From: an uncultured Eubacteriales bacterium
Lineage (GTDB): Bacteria; Bacillota; Clostridia; Lachnospirales; Lachnospiraceae
Assembly: GCA_900321145.1 (NCBI GenBank)
Contig: ONVB01000206.1
Location: 1 to 48,633 of the forward strand
Reading direction: 5' to 3'
DNA length: 48,633 nt
This document shows, piece after piece, positions 7,690-16,900 of the stretch. The notes under the pieces are model-generated. The model ran no database searches and had not been told where the DNA came from. It was given only the letters and a program-made list of their open reading frames with translations. Made by a program: the position numbers and the translations under genes. Within the stretch, counting starts at the first letter, position 1; each line of letters starts with the position of its first letter.

Positions 7690-8946
7690 ATGATAAAAGT
7701 AGACATATTATCAGGTTTTTTGGGAGCGGGAAAAACTACTCTCATCAAGAAGCTTATCGACCAGGCATTCAAGGGCGAGAAGCTGGTGCTTATTGAAAAT
7801 GAGTTCGGTGAGATCGGCATCGACGGCGGCTTCTTAAAGGATGCAGGCGTTGAGATAACCGAGATGAACTCGGGATGTATCTGCTGTACATTGGTAGGTG
7901 ACTTCGGCGAGGCATTGAAGAAGGTTGCAGATCAGTTTACTCCGGACAGGGTTATAATCGAACCCTCGGGTGTAGGCAAGCTTTCGGATGTTATAAAGGC
8001 AGTGACCGACGTGCAGGAGCAGGCCGGGGTAGTCATAAACAGCGCGACTACCGTGGTAGATGTAAAGAAATGTAAGATGTACATGAAGAACTTCGGAGAG
8101 TTCTTTAACAACCAGATAGAGAGCGCAGGTACGATCGTGCTTTCAAGAACCCAGGAGGTAAGCGAGGCTAAGATCAACGAGGCAGTTGCCATGATCAAGG
8201 AGCACAATGCTACCGCACAGATAATCACTACTCCGTGGGAGCAGATTGAGGGCAAGGTTATCTTGGATGCTATGGAGGGCTGCAATACTCTTGACGACTT
8301 CATAAAGGAAGCTATCGAGATAGCAAAGAAGCACCAGGAGGAGCATGAGCACGAGCATCATCACCACCACGACCATGACGAGGACGAGCATGAGCATCAT
8401 CACCACCACGACCATGATGATGAGGAGCATGAGCATCACCACCACCACGATCATGATGAGGACGAACATGAGCATCATCACCACGACCATGATAAGGACG
8501 AGCATGAGCATCATCACCACCACGACCATGATGAGGACGAGCATGAGCATCATCATCACCACGATCATGATCACGATGAGCATGACCATCATGAGCACCA
8601 CTATGATGAGAATGGTGTATGCAGCTGCGGTCACCATCATCACGATCATGACGGTCATCATCATGCGGATGATGTATTTACAAGCTGGGGTGTTGAGACC
8701 GCAAAGAAGTACAGCGAGGAAGAACTTAAGGATATACTTCAGGAGCTCTCGCAGGATGCGGTTTCCTATGGAATCATCCTTCGTGCCAAGGGTATGGTTC
8801 CCGACGAAGCAGGCGTATGGCATCAGTTTGATTTAGTTCCCGGTGATTACGAAGTAAGGACAGGCTCTGCAGATGTTACCGGAAAGCTCTGCGTAATAGG
8901 CAGCCAACTTAAAGAAGACGCTATCAAAGAGCTGTTCAAACTGTAA
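7690..8946 (+). CDS. COG0523 (CobW/ZNG1-type) metal-chaperone GTPase with long His-rich tract
   Basis: This G3E-family GTPase of 418 residues has Walker A GFLGAGKTT at residues 9-17, switch motif ENEFGEIGIDGG, and the metal-binding CxCC at Cys63, Cys65 and Cys66 (SGCICCTL). Residues about 217-325 are an extraordinary run of EHEHHHHHDHDED-type repeats. A short C-terminal CobW_C-like domain follows. The family inserts zinc, cobalt or nickel into client enzymes, and the His tract suggests metal storage or capture. I chose ATG 7690 because AGGAGG at 7675-7680 fits it; an upstream in-frame ATG at 7669 lies inside prmA. The metal cannot be determined from the sequence, and no zinc-regulator site was recognised. 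Confidence 0.9.
   Translation: MIKVDILSGFLGAGKTTLIKKLIDQAFKGEKLVLIENEFGEIGIDGGFLKDAGVEITEMNSGCICCTLVGDFGEALKKVADQFTPDRVIIEPSGVGKLSDVIKAVTDVQEQAGVVINSATTVVDVKKCKMYMKNFGEFFNNQIESAGTIVLSRTQEVSEAKINEAVAMIKEHNATAQIITTPWEQIEGKVILDAMEGCNTLDDFIKEAIEIAKKHQEEHEHEHHHHHDHDEDEHEHHHHHDHDDEEHEHHHHHDHDEDEHEHHHHDHDKDEHEHHHHHDHDEDEHEHHHHHDHDHDEHDHHEHHYDENGVCSCGHHHHDHDGHHHADDVFTSWGVETAKKYSEEELKDILQELSQDAVSYGIILRAKGMVPDEAGVWHQFDLVPGDYEVRTGSADVTGKLCVIGSQLKEDAIKELFKL
8341..8605 (+). repeat. Tandem in-gene repeats encoding the His-rich tract
   Basis: The His-rich stretch is built from five or so imperfect direct DNA repeats (GAGCATGAGCATCATCACCA and variants) about 45-48 nt long. They differ mainly at synonymous sites and by in-frame length. 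Such an array is prone to slippage, so repeat number may vary between strains. Confidence 0.8.
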
Positions 8947-8997
8947 TTATTAAAGATTCTTCGCTTCGCTCAGAATGACACCGAATATGATTACAGT
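8940..8997 (+). repeat. Nested palindromic element at the GTPase stop codon
   Basis: ACTGTAAT (8940-8947, overlapping the TAA stop) pairs with ATTACAGT (8990-8997). Inside lies a second hairpin, ATTCT...AGAAT, enclosing GCTTCGC. It lacks a T-run and is more like a dispersed palindromic repeat than a standard terminator. The rest of the 156-nt gap to the next gene shows no other clear signal. Confidence 0.5.
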
Positions 8998-9102
8998 GTT
9001 ATAATTAAGAGCTTAGCAACTTAAATTCCGACAATAACCAGCAACCCGAGCGTACTTAACATATATGCGCGACGGTTGCGTCACCAAGATAGGAGTATTA
9101 AC

Positions 9103-10068
9103 ATGGGTCCAAGTAAAAATAATCAGGTTGAAGAAATCCCGGTATATATGTTTCTTGGTTTTTTAGAGAGCGGCAAGACCACATTTGCTAAGGAAACCCT
9201 GATAGACCGCGGTTTCACCGAAGGCGAGCCAACCCTTCTTCTGGTATGCGAGGAGGGCGAGGAGGAGTATGACGTGGAGCTCCTCAAGAAGGATAACATA
9301 TTCACCGAGTTTATAGATGATGAAAACCTGACTACCGACTACCTGATCTCGCTTCAGGACAAGTATAAGCCGACCAGGGTTTTGATCGAGTATAACGGCA
9401 CATGGAAGATGGAAAAGCTCTTCGGCATGAGAGTCCCCAAGGGCTGGACCGTGGTTCAGGTAATAAGCTTTGTGAATGCGCAGACCTTCGATCTGTACAT
9501 CGCAAATATGCGTCAGATGATGAACGAGCATCTTGCGACAGCGGATATGATAGTATTTAACCGCTGTGATGAGAATACAAGACGCGGAGAGTACAGAAGG
9601 AGCATAAAGGCCATAAACAGGCGTGCTCAGATCATCTTCGAGAATAAGGAGGGTGTCGCAGAGATGGACGACACGGTGGATCTTCCTTATGACCTTGAGG
9701 CTGCAGTGCTTGAGCCTGAAGAGGATGATTTCGGAGTATTTTACATAGATGCCTGTGACAATCCCGACAGGTATGTGGGCAAGACTGTAAAGACCAAGGC
9801 GCAGGTGTTCAAACCTAAGGAGTATGGAGCGAAGGCTTTTGTCTCGGGAAGGTTTGCGATGACATGCTGCGCGGAGGATATACAGTTCGTGGGTGTGAAG
9901 ACATATTTTGACGCCGCAAAGCACTTAAGAGACAGACAGTGGGTTGAGGTGACCGGTGTGATGGATAAGGAGTTTTATCCCGAGTTCGGCGCTGAGGGAC
10001 CGGTCATAAAGGCGTCAAAGGTTGAGCCCGCAAAGCCCGCCGAGGAGGAAGTTGTATACTTTTCATAA
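9103..10068 (+). CDS. G3E GTPase fused to YcgQ/TIGR03943-like C-terminal domain
   Basis: This 321-residue protein has an N-terminal P-loop GFLESGKTTF (residues 19-28) with Ser in place of the usual second loop Gly/Ala. Its base-recognition site looks modified (FNRCDE). The CxCC metal site of the preceding paralogue is absent. Residues about 225-321 resemble the OB-like C-terminal domain of YcgQ/TIGR03943 permease subunits: VGKTVKTKAQVFKP, then GRFAMTCCAED and a WVEVTGVM motif. YcgQ/YcgR proteins are linked to zinc homeostasis, so the fusion next to a His-rich COG0523 protein points to metal handling. I chose ATG 9103 because AGGAG lies 7 nt upstream. No YcgR-like permease is in the window. 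Confidence 0.78.
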   Translation: MGPSKNNQVEEIPVYMFLGFLESGKTTFAKETLIDRGFTEGEPTLLLVCEEGEEEYDVELLKKDNIFTEFIDDENLTTDYLISLQDKYKPTRVLIEYNGTWKMEKLFGMRVPKGWTVVQVISFVNAQTFDLYIANMRQMMNEHLATADMIVFNRCDENTRRGEYRRSIKAINRRAQIIFENKEGVAEMDDTVDLPYDLEAAVLEPEEDDFGVFYIDACDNPDRYVGKTVKTKAQVFKPKEYGAKAFVSGRFAMTCCAEDIQFVGVKTYFDAAKHLRDRQWVEVTGVMDKEFYPEFGAEGPVIKASKVEPAKPAEEEVVYFS

Positions 10069-10074
10069 TTAAAG

Positions 10075-10102
10075 AAGCCTTATTTTATAAGGTTTGTTTA
10101 AG
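10075..10102 (+). terminator. Possible weak terminator
   Basis: AAGCCTTAT (10075-10083) pairs with ATAAGGTTT (10087-10095) around a TTT loop, followed by GTTTAAGG. The stem is short and the tail poor in T, so termination may be inefficient. Confidence 0.45.
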
Positions 10103-10110
10103 GTTATTAT

Positions 10111-10162
10111 CACATTTGTGTAACAGTTTTATCAATTTCCTGCCACATTTGAGGTATAGAAT
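10111..10162 (+). promoter_or_regulatory. Upstream region of htrA with repeated CACATTTG
   Basis: CACATTTG occurs at 10111-10118 and again at 10144-10151, 33 bp apart (three helical turns). TAGAAT (10157-10162) directly downstream of the second copy is a likely -10. No -35 consensus is visible 17 nt upstream, so an activator binding the repeats is plausible. Confidence 0.4.
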
Positions 10163-10195
10163 ACCCAGCATAAAGAAAAAGAAAGGGTGATTGAT

Positions 10196-11743
10196 ATGGG
10201 ATACTATGATGATGAGATTTACGATCCGTACGGAGAGAATGCGGGGACGGTGAATCAGGCTTCGACCGGCAGTGGTCAGGCAGGTACAGGCTCCTTTACT
10301 CAGGGAAGCTCGTTTGCAAATATGAACACGCAGGATTATATGCAGCAGATGGCTGAACGTGCAAGGCAGAATGTGAATATGAACACGCCAAAGCCGAGCA
10401 GTGCATATAATTATACAGGCTCTTCTTATGCGGCTTACGATGAAAATGCGGCTTACGGCGCAGCTTCCTCGGCAGCGGACAATACATACAGCGCTCAGTA
10501 CGGTGACTATAAGAGTGTAAAACCGGCTAAGATTAGGACAAAGAAGGAAAAGAACGGCTCCGGCAAGGGTGCTGCCTTTGTGAAGAGGTTTATCGCGATA
10601 GCGGCAGCGGCTGCTATGTTCGGTGCTGTAGCGGGCGGAGTGTTCAACTTCATGTCAGGCAAGAGGCTTGCGGCTCTCAAGGAGTCGGGACAGGTATCAT
10701 CTTCAAGCGGTACCATATCAACAGCTAATCCGGTGACAACGAAGGATGCCATTTACTCCGGGGTTGCCGACCTGGTAGATGCGACCATGCCGTCGGTAGT
10801 TGCAATCACGGTCAAGTCCATACAGGAGGTCCCGAGCTTCTGGGGATATTACCAGGAGTATGAATCCGAGGGTTCGGGTTCCGGCGTGATCATAGGACAG
10901 AATGACACTAACCTTCTCATAGTGACAAACTACCATGTGGTCAAGGGTGCTACTCAGGTGTCGGTTGCCTTCGTGGACGATCAGGTATATCAGGCAGATG
11001 TTTTAGGCACCGCTTCGGAGAACGATCTTGCTATCGTGACGGTTCCGCTTTCAAGTATAAGCGAGGATACAAAGAATCAGATCAAGGTTATAAGCATAGG
11101 CAGCTCGGACAATGTCAGAGTCGGCGAGCAGGTTGTAGCCATAGGAAATGCTTTGGGCTATGGTCAGTCCGTAACAACGGGTATCGTAAGTGCCTTAGGC
11201 AGAGTCAACAGCACCAATGTTACACCTCTTATCCAGACAGATGCGGCTATAAACCCCGGTAACAGCGGCGGTGCCATGCTTAACATGAACGGTGAGCTGA
11301 TCGGTATCAACTCCTCGAAATATGCATCGACCGATGTTGAAGGTGTAGGTTATGCAATCCCGATCAGCGATGTGCAGGATATCATAAACGATATCATAAC
11401 AGAGGATGAAAAGCCCCAGGTTGCAGACTCCGAAAAAGGATATCTCGGTGTAAGCTGCGGAACCATGGATGCTGCGTCAGCTATGTATTACGGTGTTCCT
11501 GAGGGCGCGATCGTACTTAAGGTTGCTCCGAATTCTGCTGCAGAGAGTGCGGGACTTGCTCCCGAGGATATCATAACCGCCATAAACGGTTCTTCGATAT
11601 CAAGCTCTGATGAGCTTCTTGACAGGCTTAGTGAGTACAAGATAGGAGATAAGGTTGATATAACATACAAGGTAAAGAACGGTTCGAGCTACCGTGAGAA
11701 GACGGTTACTGTAAAGCTTACCGAGAAGCCTGAATTTGACTAA
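10196..11743 (+). CDS. Membrane-anchored HtrA/DegP-type serine protease
   Basis: This 515-residue envelope protease has a cytoplasmic, Gln/Ser/Tyr-rich disordered N-terminus (1-115), one transmembrane segment (about 128-150), a trypsin-like domain and a C-terminal PDZ domain. The catalytic triad is visible as His247 (TNYHVV), Asp277 (ENDLAIV) and Ser357 (GNSGGAM). The PDZ part follows the linker ending YLGVSCG. The family degrades misfolded exported proteins. I preferred ATG 10196 with AAAGGGTG just upstream over GTG 10187. The gene is monocistronic: it has its own promoter region and a strong terminator. It could help quality control of the many exported proteins downstream, but nothing in the sequence links them. 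Confidence 0.93.
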   Translation: MGYYDDEIYDPYGENAGTVNQASTGSGQAGTGSFTQGSSFANMNTQDYMQQMAERARQNVNMNTPKPSSAYNYTGSSYAAYDENAAYGAASSAADNTYSAQYGDYKSVKPAKIRTKKEKNGSGKGAAFVKRFIAIAAAAAMFGAVAGGVFNFMSGKRLAALKESGQVSSSSGTISTANPVTTKDAIYSGVADLVDATMPSVVAITVKSIQEVPSFWGYYQEYESEGSGSGVIIGQNDTNLLIVTNYHVVKGATQVSVAFVDDQVYQADVLGTASENDLAIVTVPLSSISEDTKNQIKVISIGSSDNVRVGEQVVAIGNALGYGQSVTTGIVSALGRVNSTNVTPLIQTDAAINPGNSGGAMLNMNGELIGINSSKYASTDVEGVGYAIPISDVQDIINDIITEDEKPQVADSEKGYLGVSCGTMDAASAMYYGVPEGAIVLKVAPNSAAESAGLAPEDIITAINGSSISSSDELLDRLSEYKIGDKVDITYKVKNGSSYREKTVTVKLTEKPEFD

Positions 11744-11753
11744 ATAAAATACT

Positions 11754-11798
11754 GCATAATAAAAGCCCGGTCCGTTGCGGATCGGGCTTTTATTATGC
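11754..11798 (+). terminator. Strong, potentially bidirectional terminator
   Basis: Arms 11754-11774 and 11778-11798 pair over 21 bp with a single G-U pair around a 3-nt loop. The core AAAGCCCG/CGGGCTTT is flanked by A-run and T-run, so it can terminate both strands. It ends the htrA transcript. Confidence 0.92.
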
Positions 11799-12024
11799 AC
11801 ACGCCCGCGTAATGTAAACAGTCACTTCGTGACACGCGGGCGGCGCAGCAAGCAGAGTTCGACAGAGTCTCCCTCTGCTTGAAAGAACACGCCCGCGTAA
11901 TGTAAACAGTCACTTCGTGACACGCGGGCGGCGCAGCAGGCAGAGTTCGACAGAGTCTCCCTCTGCTTGAAAGAACACGCCCGCGTAATGTAAACAGTCA
12001 CTTCGTGACACGAAGGCGACGCAG
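11799..12024 (+). repeat. 88-bp tandem repeat array, about 2.6 copies, each with two hairpins
   Basis: Copies begin at 11799, 11887 and 11975, an exact 88-bp period. Each full copy holds hairpin 1 (CGCCCGCGT pairing with ACGCGGGCG, with inner GTCAC-TTC-GTGAC) and hairpin 2 (CAAGCAGAG pairing with CTCTGCTTG, with inner GAC-AGA-GTC). In copy 2 one stem base changes A to G yet still pairs as G-U. The third copy decays within the right arm of hairpin 1 (ACGAAGGCG) and lacks hairpin 2. There is no open frame and no spacer structure. Confidence 0.85.
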
Positions 12025-12208
12025 CCGGCAGTGTGCGATTGTATCTTAACTGTCTGATTTTTATATAACTGTGGCAAATAAAGCGATTTTATGTTATATT
12101 ATACGGATAGCCGTAATTGTATTTTGAAGCAGGTAAGACCGATGATTTTTGATATCGCGCTGCCTGCTGCAAAACAGATCCACAAGATGTTTAACAGGGA
12201 GGGTTGAG
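12025..12208 (+). promoter_or_regulatory. Leader region of the ChW-protein gene with a candidate promoter
   Basis: This is the rest of the 465-nt gap after htrA. It is AT-rich and contains GTGGCA (12071-12076) followed after 18 nt by TATATT (12095-12100), a possible sigma-A promoter. No other recognisable element was seen up to the ribosome site AGGGAGGG at 12196-12203. Confidence 0.4.
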
Positions 12209-13336
12209 ATGAAGGAGAAGGCAAAAAGAAGACTTACAAGCATTGCTGTTGTATGCGCGGTGATGATCAGTGCTTTCGTATGTTTTGATAACGGAACGCT
12301 TAAGAGCCGGGCTGCGGAACCGGGTGTAAGCTACTGTTCTTATGTGCAGGGACTTACCTGGCTTGACTGGAAGAAGAACGGCACTATGTCGGGAACGACC
12401 GGCAGGGCCAAGAGAATGGAGGCACTGAAGATAAAGCTTGTAAGCAAGCCTGTATCGGGAAGTGTGACCTACAGGACTTATATCGGCGGTGACGGCTGGC
12501 AGCCGTGGGCATCGGAAGGTGAAGTGTCCGGTGCGGTCAATGAATCAAAGCAGATAGAAGCTGTAGAGATCAAGCTCACGAAGAATATGGCAAAGCAGTA
12601 TGATATATACTACCGTGTTCATGTTCAGAGCAAAGGCTGGCTGTCGTGGACCTTAAACGGCAAGGCAGCAGGCACAACGGGTATGGACAGGCGTGTGGAG
12701 GCTATACAGATAAGGCTTGTGAAAAAGGGCGGCAGTGCCCCGGGAGATACTTCGCTTGCGTATCTGAGCTATTCCGACAGTATATATTCCGATACGAAGG
12801 ATGATGTGGCAAAGCTGCTTAAGGATGTCGGATTTTTCAATGTGGGTGAAAATATCGAGAGAAGAGCGACTTACTCGCTATATGACATCAACGGAGACGG
12901 GAACAAGGAACTCCTTATAAGCACAAAGCATTATGATTATGATAAAGATACGGGTGAGGAGGACAGTTTCAGGCTCTTTACCGTAGTCAACGGCAGTGTA
13001 AAGGAGGTCAAGCTCCCCGAGAAGGGACGCACAAGGTATGACTTTATAATCTTAGAGGACAATACCCTTTGCATACCCTTTGCGCCCAACCACCCTTATG
13101 CCGATTCGCCGGATTATTTCTTCTACAAGCTTACCGGCGACGGAAGCTTAAAGCAGATAAAGGCTTATGAGCAGGTGTGGGGCGGTTATTACGGTACGAC
13201 CGTTGATTACTACTGCATAACTCACGGCAAGGCTACCTTAAGACTTGCGGGATTGTACGGAAAGCTTTTTATGGAGAGTGCGGTAGAACAGGGACTCGAG
13301 AACAGGGTTACAGGTATTGATAAGGACGACCTGTAA
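12209..13336 (+). CDS. Secreted ChW-repeat protein
   Basis: This is an exported protein of about 375 residues. An N-terminal signal peptide (KRRLTSIAVVCAVMISAFV, likely cut near SRAA) is followed by three clostridial hydrophobic-W repeats (about residues 40-170). Each has the GLTWLDW / GDGWQPW / SKGWLSW core and ends in xxxxxEAxxIKL. The C-terminal half (about 190-375) carries a calcium-site-like DINGDGNKELLI segment seen in many secreted clostridial proteins. ChW repeats occur on surface proteins of Clostridia; their ligand is uncertain. The start is set by AGGGAGGG just before ATG 12209; an in-frame TTG 60 nt earlier is unlikely. The function is unknown. Confidence 0.82.
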   Translation: MKEKAKRRLTSIAVVCAVMISAFVCFDNGTLKSRAAEPGVSYCSYVQGLTWLDWKKNGTMSGTTGRAKRMEALKIKLVSKPVSGSVTYRTYIGGDGWQPWASEGEVSGAVNESKQIEAVEIKLTKNMAKQYDIYYRVHVQSKGWLSWTLNGKAAGTTGMDRRVEAIQIRLVKKGGSAPGDTSLAYLSYSDSIYSDTKDDVAKLLKDVGFFNVGENIERRATYSLYDINGDGNKELLISTKHYDYDKDTGEEDSFRLFTVVNGSVKEVKLPEKGRTRYDFIILEDNTLCIPFAPNHPYADSPDYFFYKLTGDGSLKQIKAYEQVWGGYYGTTVDYYCITHGKATLRLAGLYGKLFMESAVEQGLENRVTGIDKDDL

Positions 13337-13395
13337 AGGATTCTTCGGACAGTTAAAGATAATAGCATATCAGCAGATCGAAAAGGAGAAGATAT

Positions 13396-13935
13396 ATGGA
13401 AGAGAAGAAGAGAGAGTTATTGAAGATGCTTGCGGAGCAGCTCAGCGAGTCCGATGACATTGACAGGGCTGAGTTTTTCACGAAGGAGGAGCTTGAAGCG
13501 CCTGTGGATATCACAAGGGTGATCATTTCCGATATTGGAGCGGAGCTTATATCCGTGCTCGGAGAGTTTTATTTCCTGCCGCTTGAGGATGAGGAGATGC
13601 TTTTCTTTGCCTGCGGAATTACCGTGACAGATGATATAGAAGATCATGAGAAAACAGATCTATACTCGGCAGTGGCCCGTATCAATTACCTTCTTCCCTT
13701 CGGCAGCTTCGCTATGGATGAAGGCGGTGATAATGTAGTTTATCGATATACGGTTCCGGTTCTAGCTGACTCGGATGATGACACGATCAGGAAGATCATG
13801 CTCACCTCGGTTGACGCCGCTGTTTCGATGGTTGACCGTTTTGAGAGCTATCTTATGCTTGTCCAGGAGGGAAATGTAACGCCCGACGAGATGATTAAGG
13901 CGATAAAGGGTAACACTGACAGCAGCGAAGCATAA
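13396..13935 (+). CDS. Small YbjN/secretion-chaperone-like protein (tentative)
   Basis: This acidic 179-residue protein has no signal peptide or membrane segment. The spacing of hydrophobic strands and the run INYLLPFGSFAMDEGGDNVVYRYTVPV followed by an amphipathic helix resemble the YbjN / type III secretion chaperone fold. I judge this only by eye. It starts behind AAAAGGAG and ends 16 nt before the 1009-residue protein, so the two are very probably co-translated. The pairing of a small acidic chaperone-like protein with a large downstream protein suggests it escorts or loads that protein. No enzymatic motif is seen. Confidence 0.5.
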   Translation: MEEKKRELLKMLAEQLSESDDIDRAEFFTKEELEAPVDITRVIISDIGAELISVLGEFYFLPLEDEEMLFFACGITVTDDIEDHEKTDLYSAVARINYLLPFGSFAMDEGGDNVVYRYTVPVLADSDDDTIRKIMLTSVDAAVSMVDRFESYLMLVQEGNVTPDEMIKAIKGNTDSSEA

Positions 13936-13951
13936 GAAAGGTGGGGTCGAT

Positions 13952-16900
13952 ATGCCACAGGGCGAACTTGAATTAGAAAAGAAGAAAAAGCCTGTAGTAA
14001 CGGAAATTCAGGAGGAGCAGCAAGAAGAGCTTAAAGAGACATCGCAGGAAATAAATTTAAGCTCCTTTATGAATGTCGGTGACACCATGATAGAGCATAT
14101 GGATGCACCGCTTATGAAGCACGCTGCGAGGCTTCCGGAGCTTAAGGACTTAAAGAAGCCCAACAAGGCTATGGTGCTGGCGGCTCACAAGGATGTTGGA
14201 CTTGCACTCTCCAAGTATAACTGGAGACATCCGAAGAGAGTGAGCAGAGCAAAGGCCAAGTATGAGAGGCAGATGAAGCTTCTTGATCTGAAGAAGAAAA
14301 CCTACGAGCCGGATGATGAGTTCCTCGAGATAGAGGTAAACAGGGTGATGAACTTAGATCTCACCAAGCTTCTTTACGAGAAGGATGAGAAGGAGCCTGA
14401 TGAGATACTGATCTCGCGCTGGGGTAAGCTTCAGCAGAACTTTGCATATATAGACGCCTGCGCGAAGAGTATAGAAAAAGACAGGAAAAAGGAGAACCTG
14501 ACCGACGCGCAGAAGGACGACCTGCTCAGACAGGAAGCTCATCTGAAGACTCTGGTGGATATAAGGACTTATTATCAGGTTCAGGAAGCGCTTGTAAGCA
14601 ACAGATACTATGCTCTTTTGCCGAGAGAGGATATGAGGAAGCTATCCGAGAGCGACTTAAGGGCCAAGCTTGCGAAGCTCTATGAGAAGGACGGTAATGA
14701 GAGAAATGATGAGCTCATAGATTATTATCAGAATCTCCTTCGCTTTAAGACCTTAAAGATATCCGACGGCAGCAGCGTGAAGAAAAAGGAAGCCGGGTAC
14801 TTAAGGGATTTAAGAGGCACTGAGTATGCGGACAAGCGCGATGCCAAGGATGAGATGGAGAAGATATCCGACGCCTACAAGAAGCTTCTCGGCGTCAGAG
14901 CGGACAAGGGATTCTTTTATTCCTATACCGATTCCAACAAGAGGCAGGAGCAGTTCTTTGACATACTTGGCAAGGATATAGAGAAGTTCAAGGATAAGAG
15001 CGGTTTTACCGAGAAGAGGACCCTTATAAGGGATTATAATGATTATTTAAAGAAAAAGGAAGAGCTTAAGAACAAGAAGCGTTTCGAGCAGGTGGCCGAT
15101 ACAGTCGGCAAGACTATGGAAGCCGACGGTGAAAAGCTCGAGAAAAGGGATAAGCCTATGGAGGGTCTTACCCTGAGCGAGAGACAGAAGGCAGGCATAC
15201 ACAGGATACAGGGCTTTCTTTTAAGGCGTGCCTGGCAGGAGAGAAACTCCAAGGATGCATATATTTATAACTTCCTTCAGACACCTCCCGAACAGCAGCT
15301 TATCGCTTTCTACCTGGTTGAGAAGGGTAAGGAGAGCAGCTTTGTTCCGGCAGACCTTTACACCGCTATAAACAGCTATGAACCCAACCTGGATGCATTT
15401 CGCGATAAGGTCAACATATCCAAGTTCAAGCTGGGCGGTACAAAGTGGGATAAGATGAGTAAGGCCGTTCAGGCCGTGAAGAGTCTTAAAGGCGAGCTTA
15501 AGAATTATGTGGATCTTACCGTCAAGACCGAGGCGGCAGAGGCGGAGCTTAAAAGTGCGGAGAGTGATCCTCAGGAATACACAGAGCAGGGGAAGAAGAC
15601 CATAGAGGCCATAGCTCTTCACACAGCGGCGATCAAGCAGATGTATGATAACTGCGGTATGCACGAGGATATGCCGCCGGATATGGCACAGGAAGAAAAA
15701 CTGAGAGAGAGGATGTTCACCGAGTATAACAGGATAGGTGAGCTTCTCGAAAAGCTCGTAAGGATACTTGAGGAGCATCCCGAGCTTGCACAGAAGGCAG
15801 AACTTAACGACTACATGGTTGAGGCCGGTGAGAGCAAGTATACCGAGAGTAAGAAAAAAGGACTTTTTGCCACTGCCTTCGGAGTGGGAAAGTCATTTAA
15901 GAGCACTTACGGAACTGTGACCACGGTCGAGGGATATGCAGCGAAAGCGGTCGGGTTATTTACCGGAGCGGTAAAGCAGTTCCAGAAAAATAATATGTAT
16001 TACAATGCCATAAAGGGTTCATTTTCGGAGCTTTCGTCCGTAGTCGGCTATATCGACAATATTATCGGGGCATTTAATATGTCCAAGGAGGAAACGGTAT
16101 CTCTTACCGACAGCATAGTGAAGTGGACAAACAAGTCTACAAGCCTGATCGGCGGTGCAAAGGGACTTATCTCCGGAGCTGTCAGCGTATTAAAGACGAC
16201 GAAGGTTGTCAGCAAAGAATCGAAGAAGCTTGCGAAGATGGGAAAGAGCTTTGACGGCATAGGGCTTTTCACGGGCGGTTTGAGCCTGGGCATGAATTTT
16301 GTGAAGCTCGGACAGGTGATTGATTCCGGGCACGACATAAAGCTCGGGAAGAAAAAGCTTGAGCAGAGGATCAAAGGCAGGAAAGCAAGCAAGGATGAGA
16401 AGAAGCTTATGAAGTTCTTTAGACATCAGAGCAGGGAGAATCAGAGGCAGAAGATCTCTGCAGCGGTTGATATAGTGAAGGGTACTATCAGCTTCTCGAA
16501 CGGACTCTTCGGAATGACGGGAGTCCTTGCGCCGGTTGCCGGTGCATTAAAGATCGTAAATACCGTTATCGGGATCGCCCACGGAACTCTCTATAACGGC
16601 TGGAGAAGAAAGAAGAATATAGAGCTGACCGTAGATGAGTATCTTGGGGTTGATAGTATTATAAAAGAGCTTGAGAAAAACCCTGACAATGTCTTGATCG
16701 ACTCAAAAGGCAAGAAAAAACTCAGAAAGGTTGTGAGGTATGAGGCGTTGGCACAGCTTGGATATGCGACACACAAGGAATGCTACAACGATATATGCAG
16801 CCAGTTCGCTCAGCTCGTATACAGCAAGCTTTTCCTCGGCGCGTCAAAGGATGCGGATGAGTGGAATCTGTTCAACAGGGCGCTTACCTCACTCGGTTTT

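Noticed and set aside
8143..8823. Long open frames on both strands across the His-rich tract
   Set aside because: They arise from the CAT/CAC/GAG repeat composition of the GTPase gene; the products are low-complexity Met/Val or Thr/Ile strings with no ribosome site.
11799..12024. CRISPR-like array
   Set aside because: The repeats are contiguous 88-bp units without unique spacers, no cas gene is present, and each unit folds into two hairpins.
15221..15778. 185-codon open frame on the minus strand inside the 1009-residue protein gene
   Set aside because: It lies wholly antisense to a well-supported gene, has no ribosome site and its composition is that of a complementary-strand shadow.
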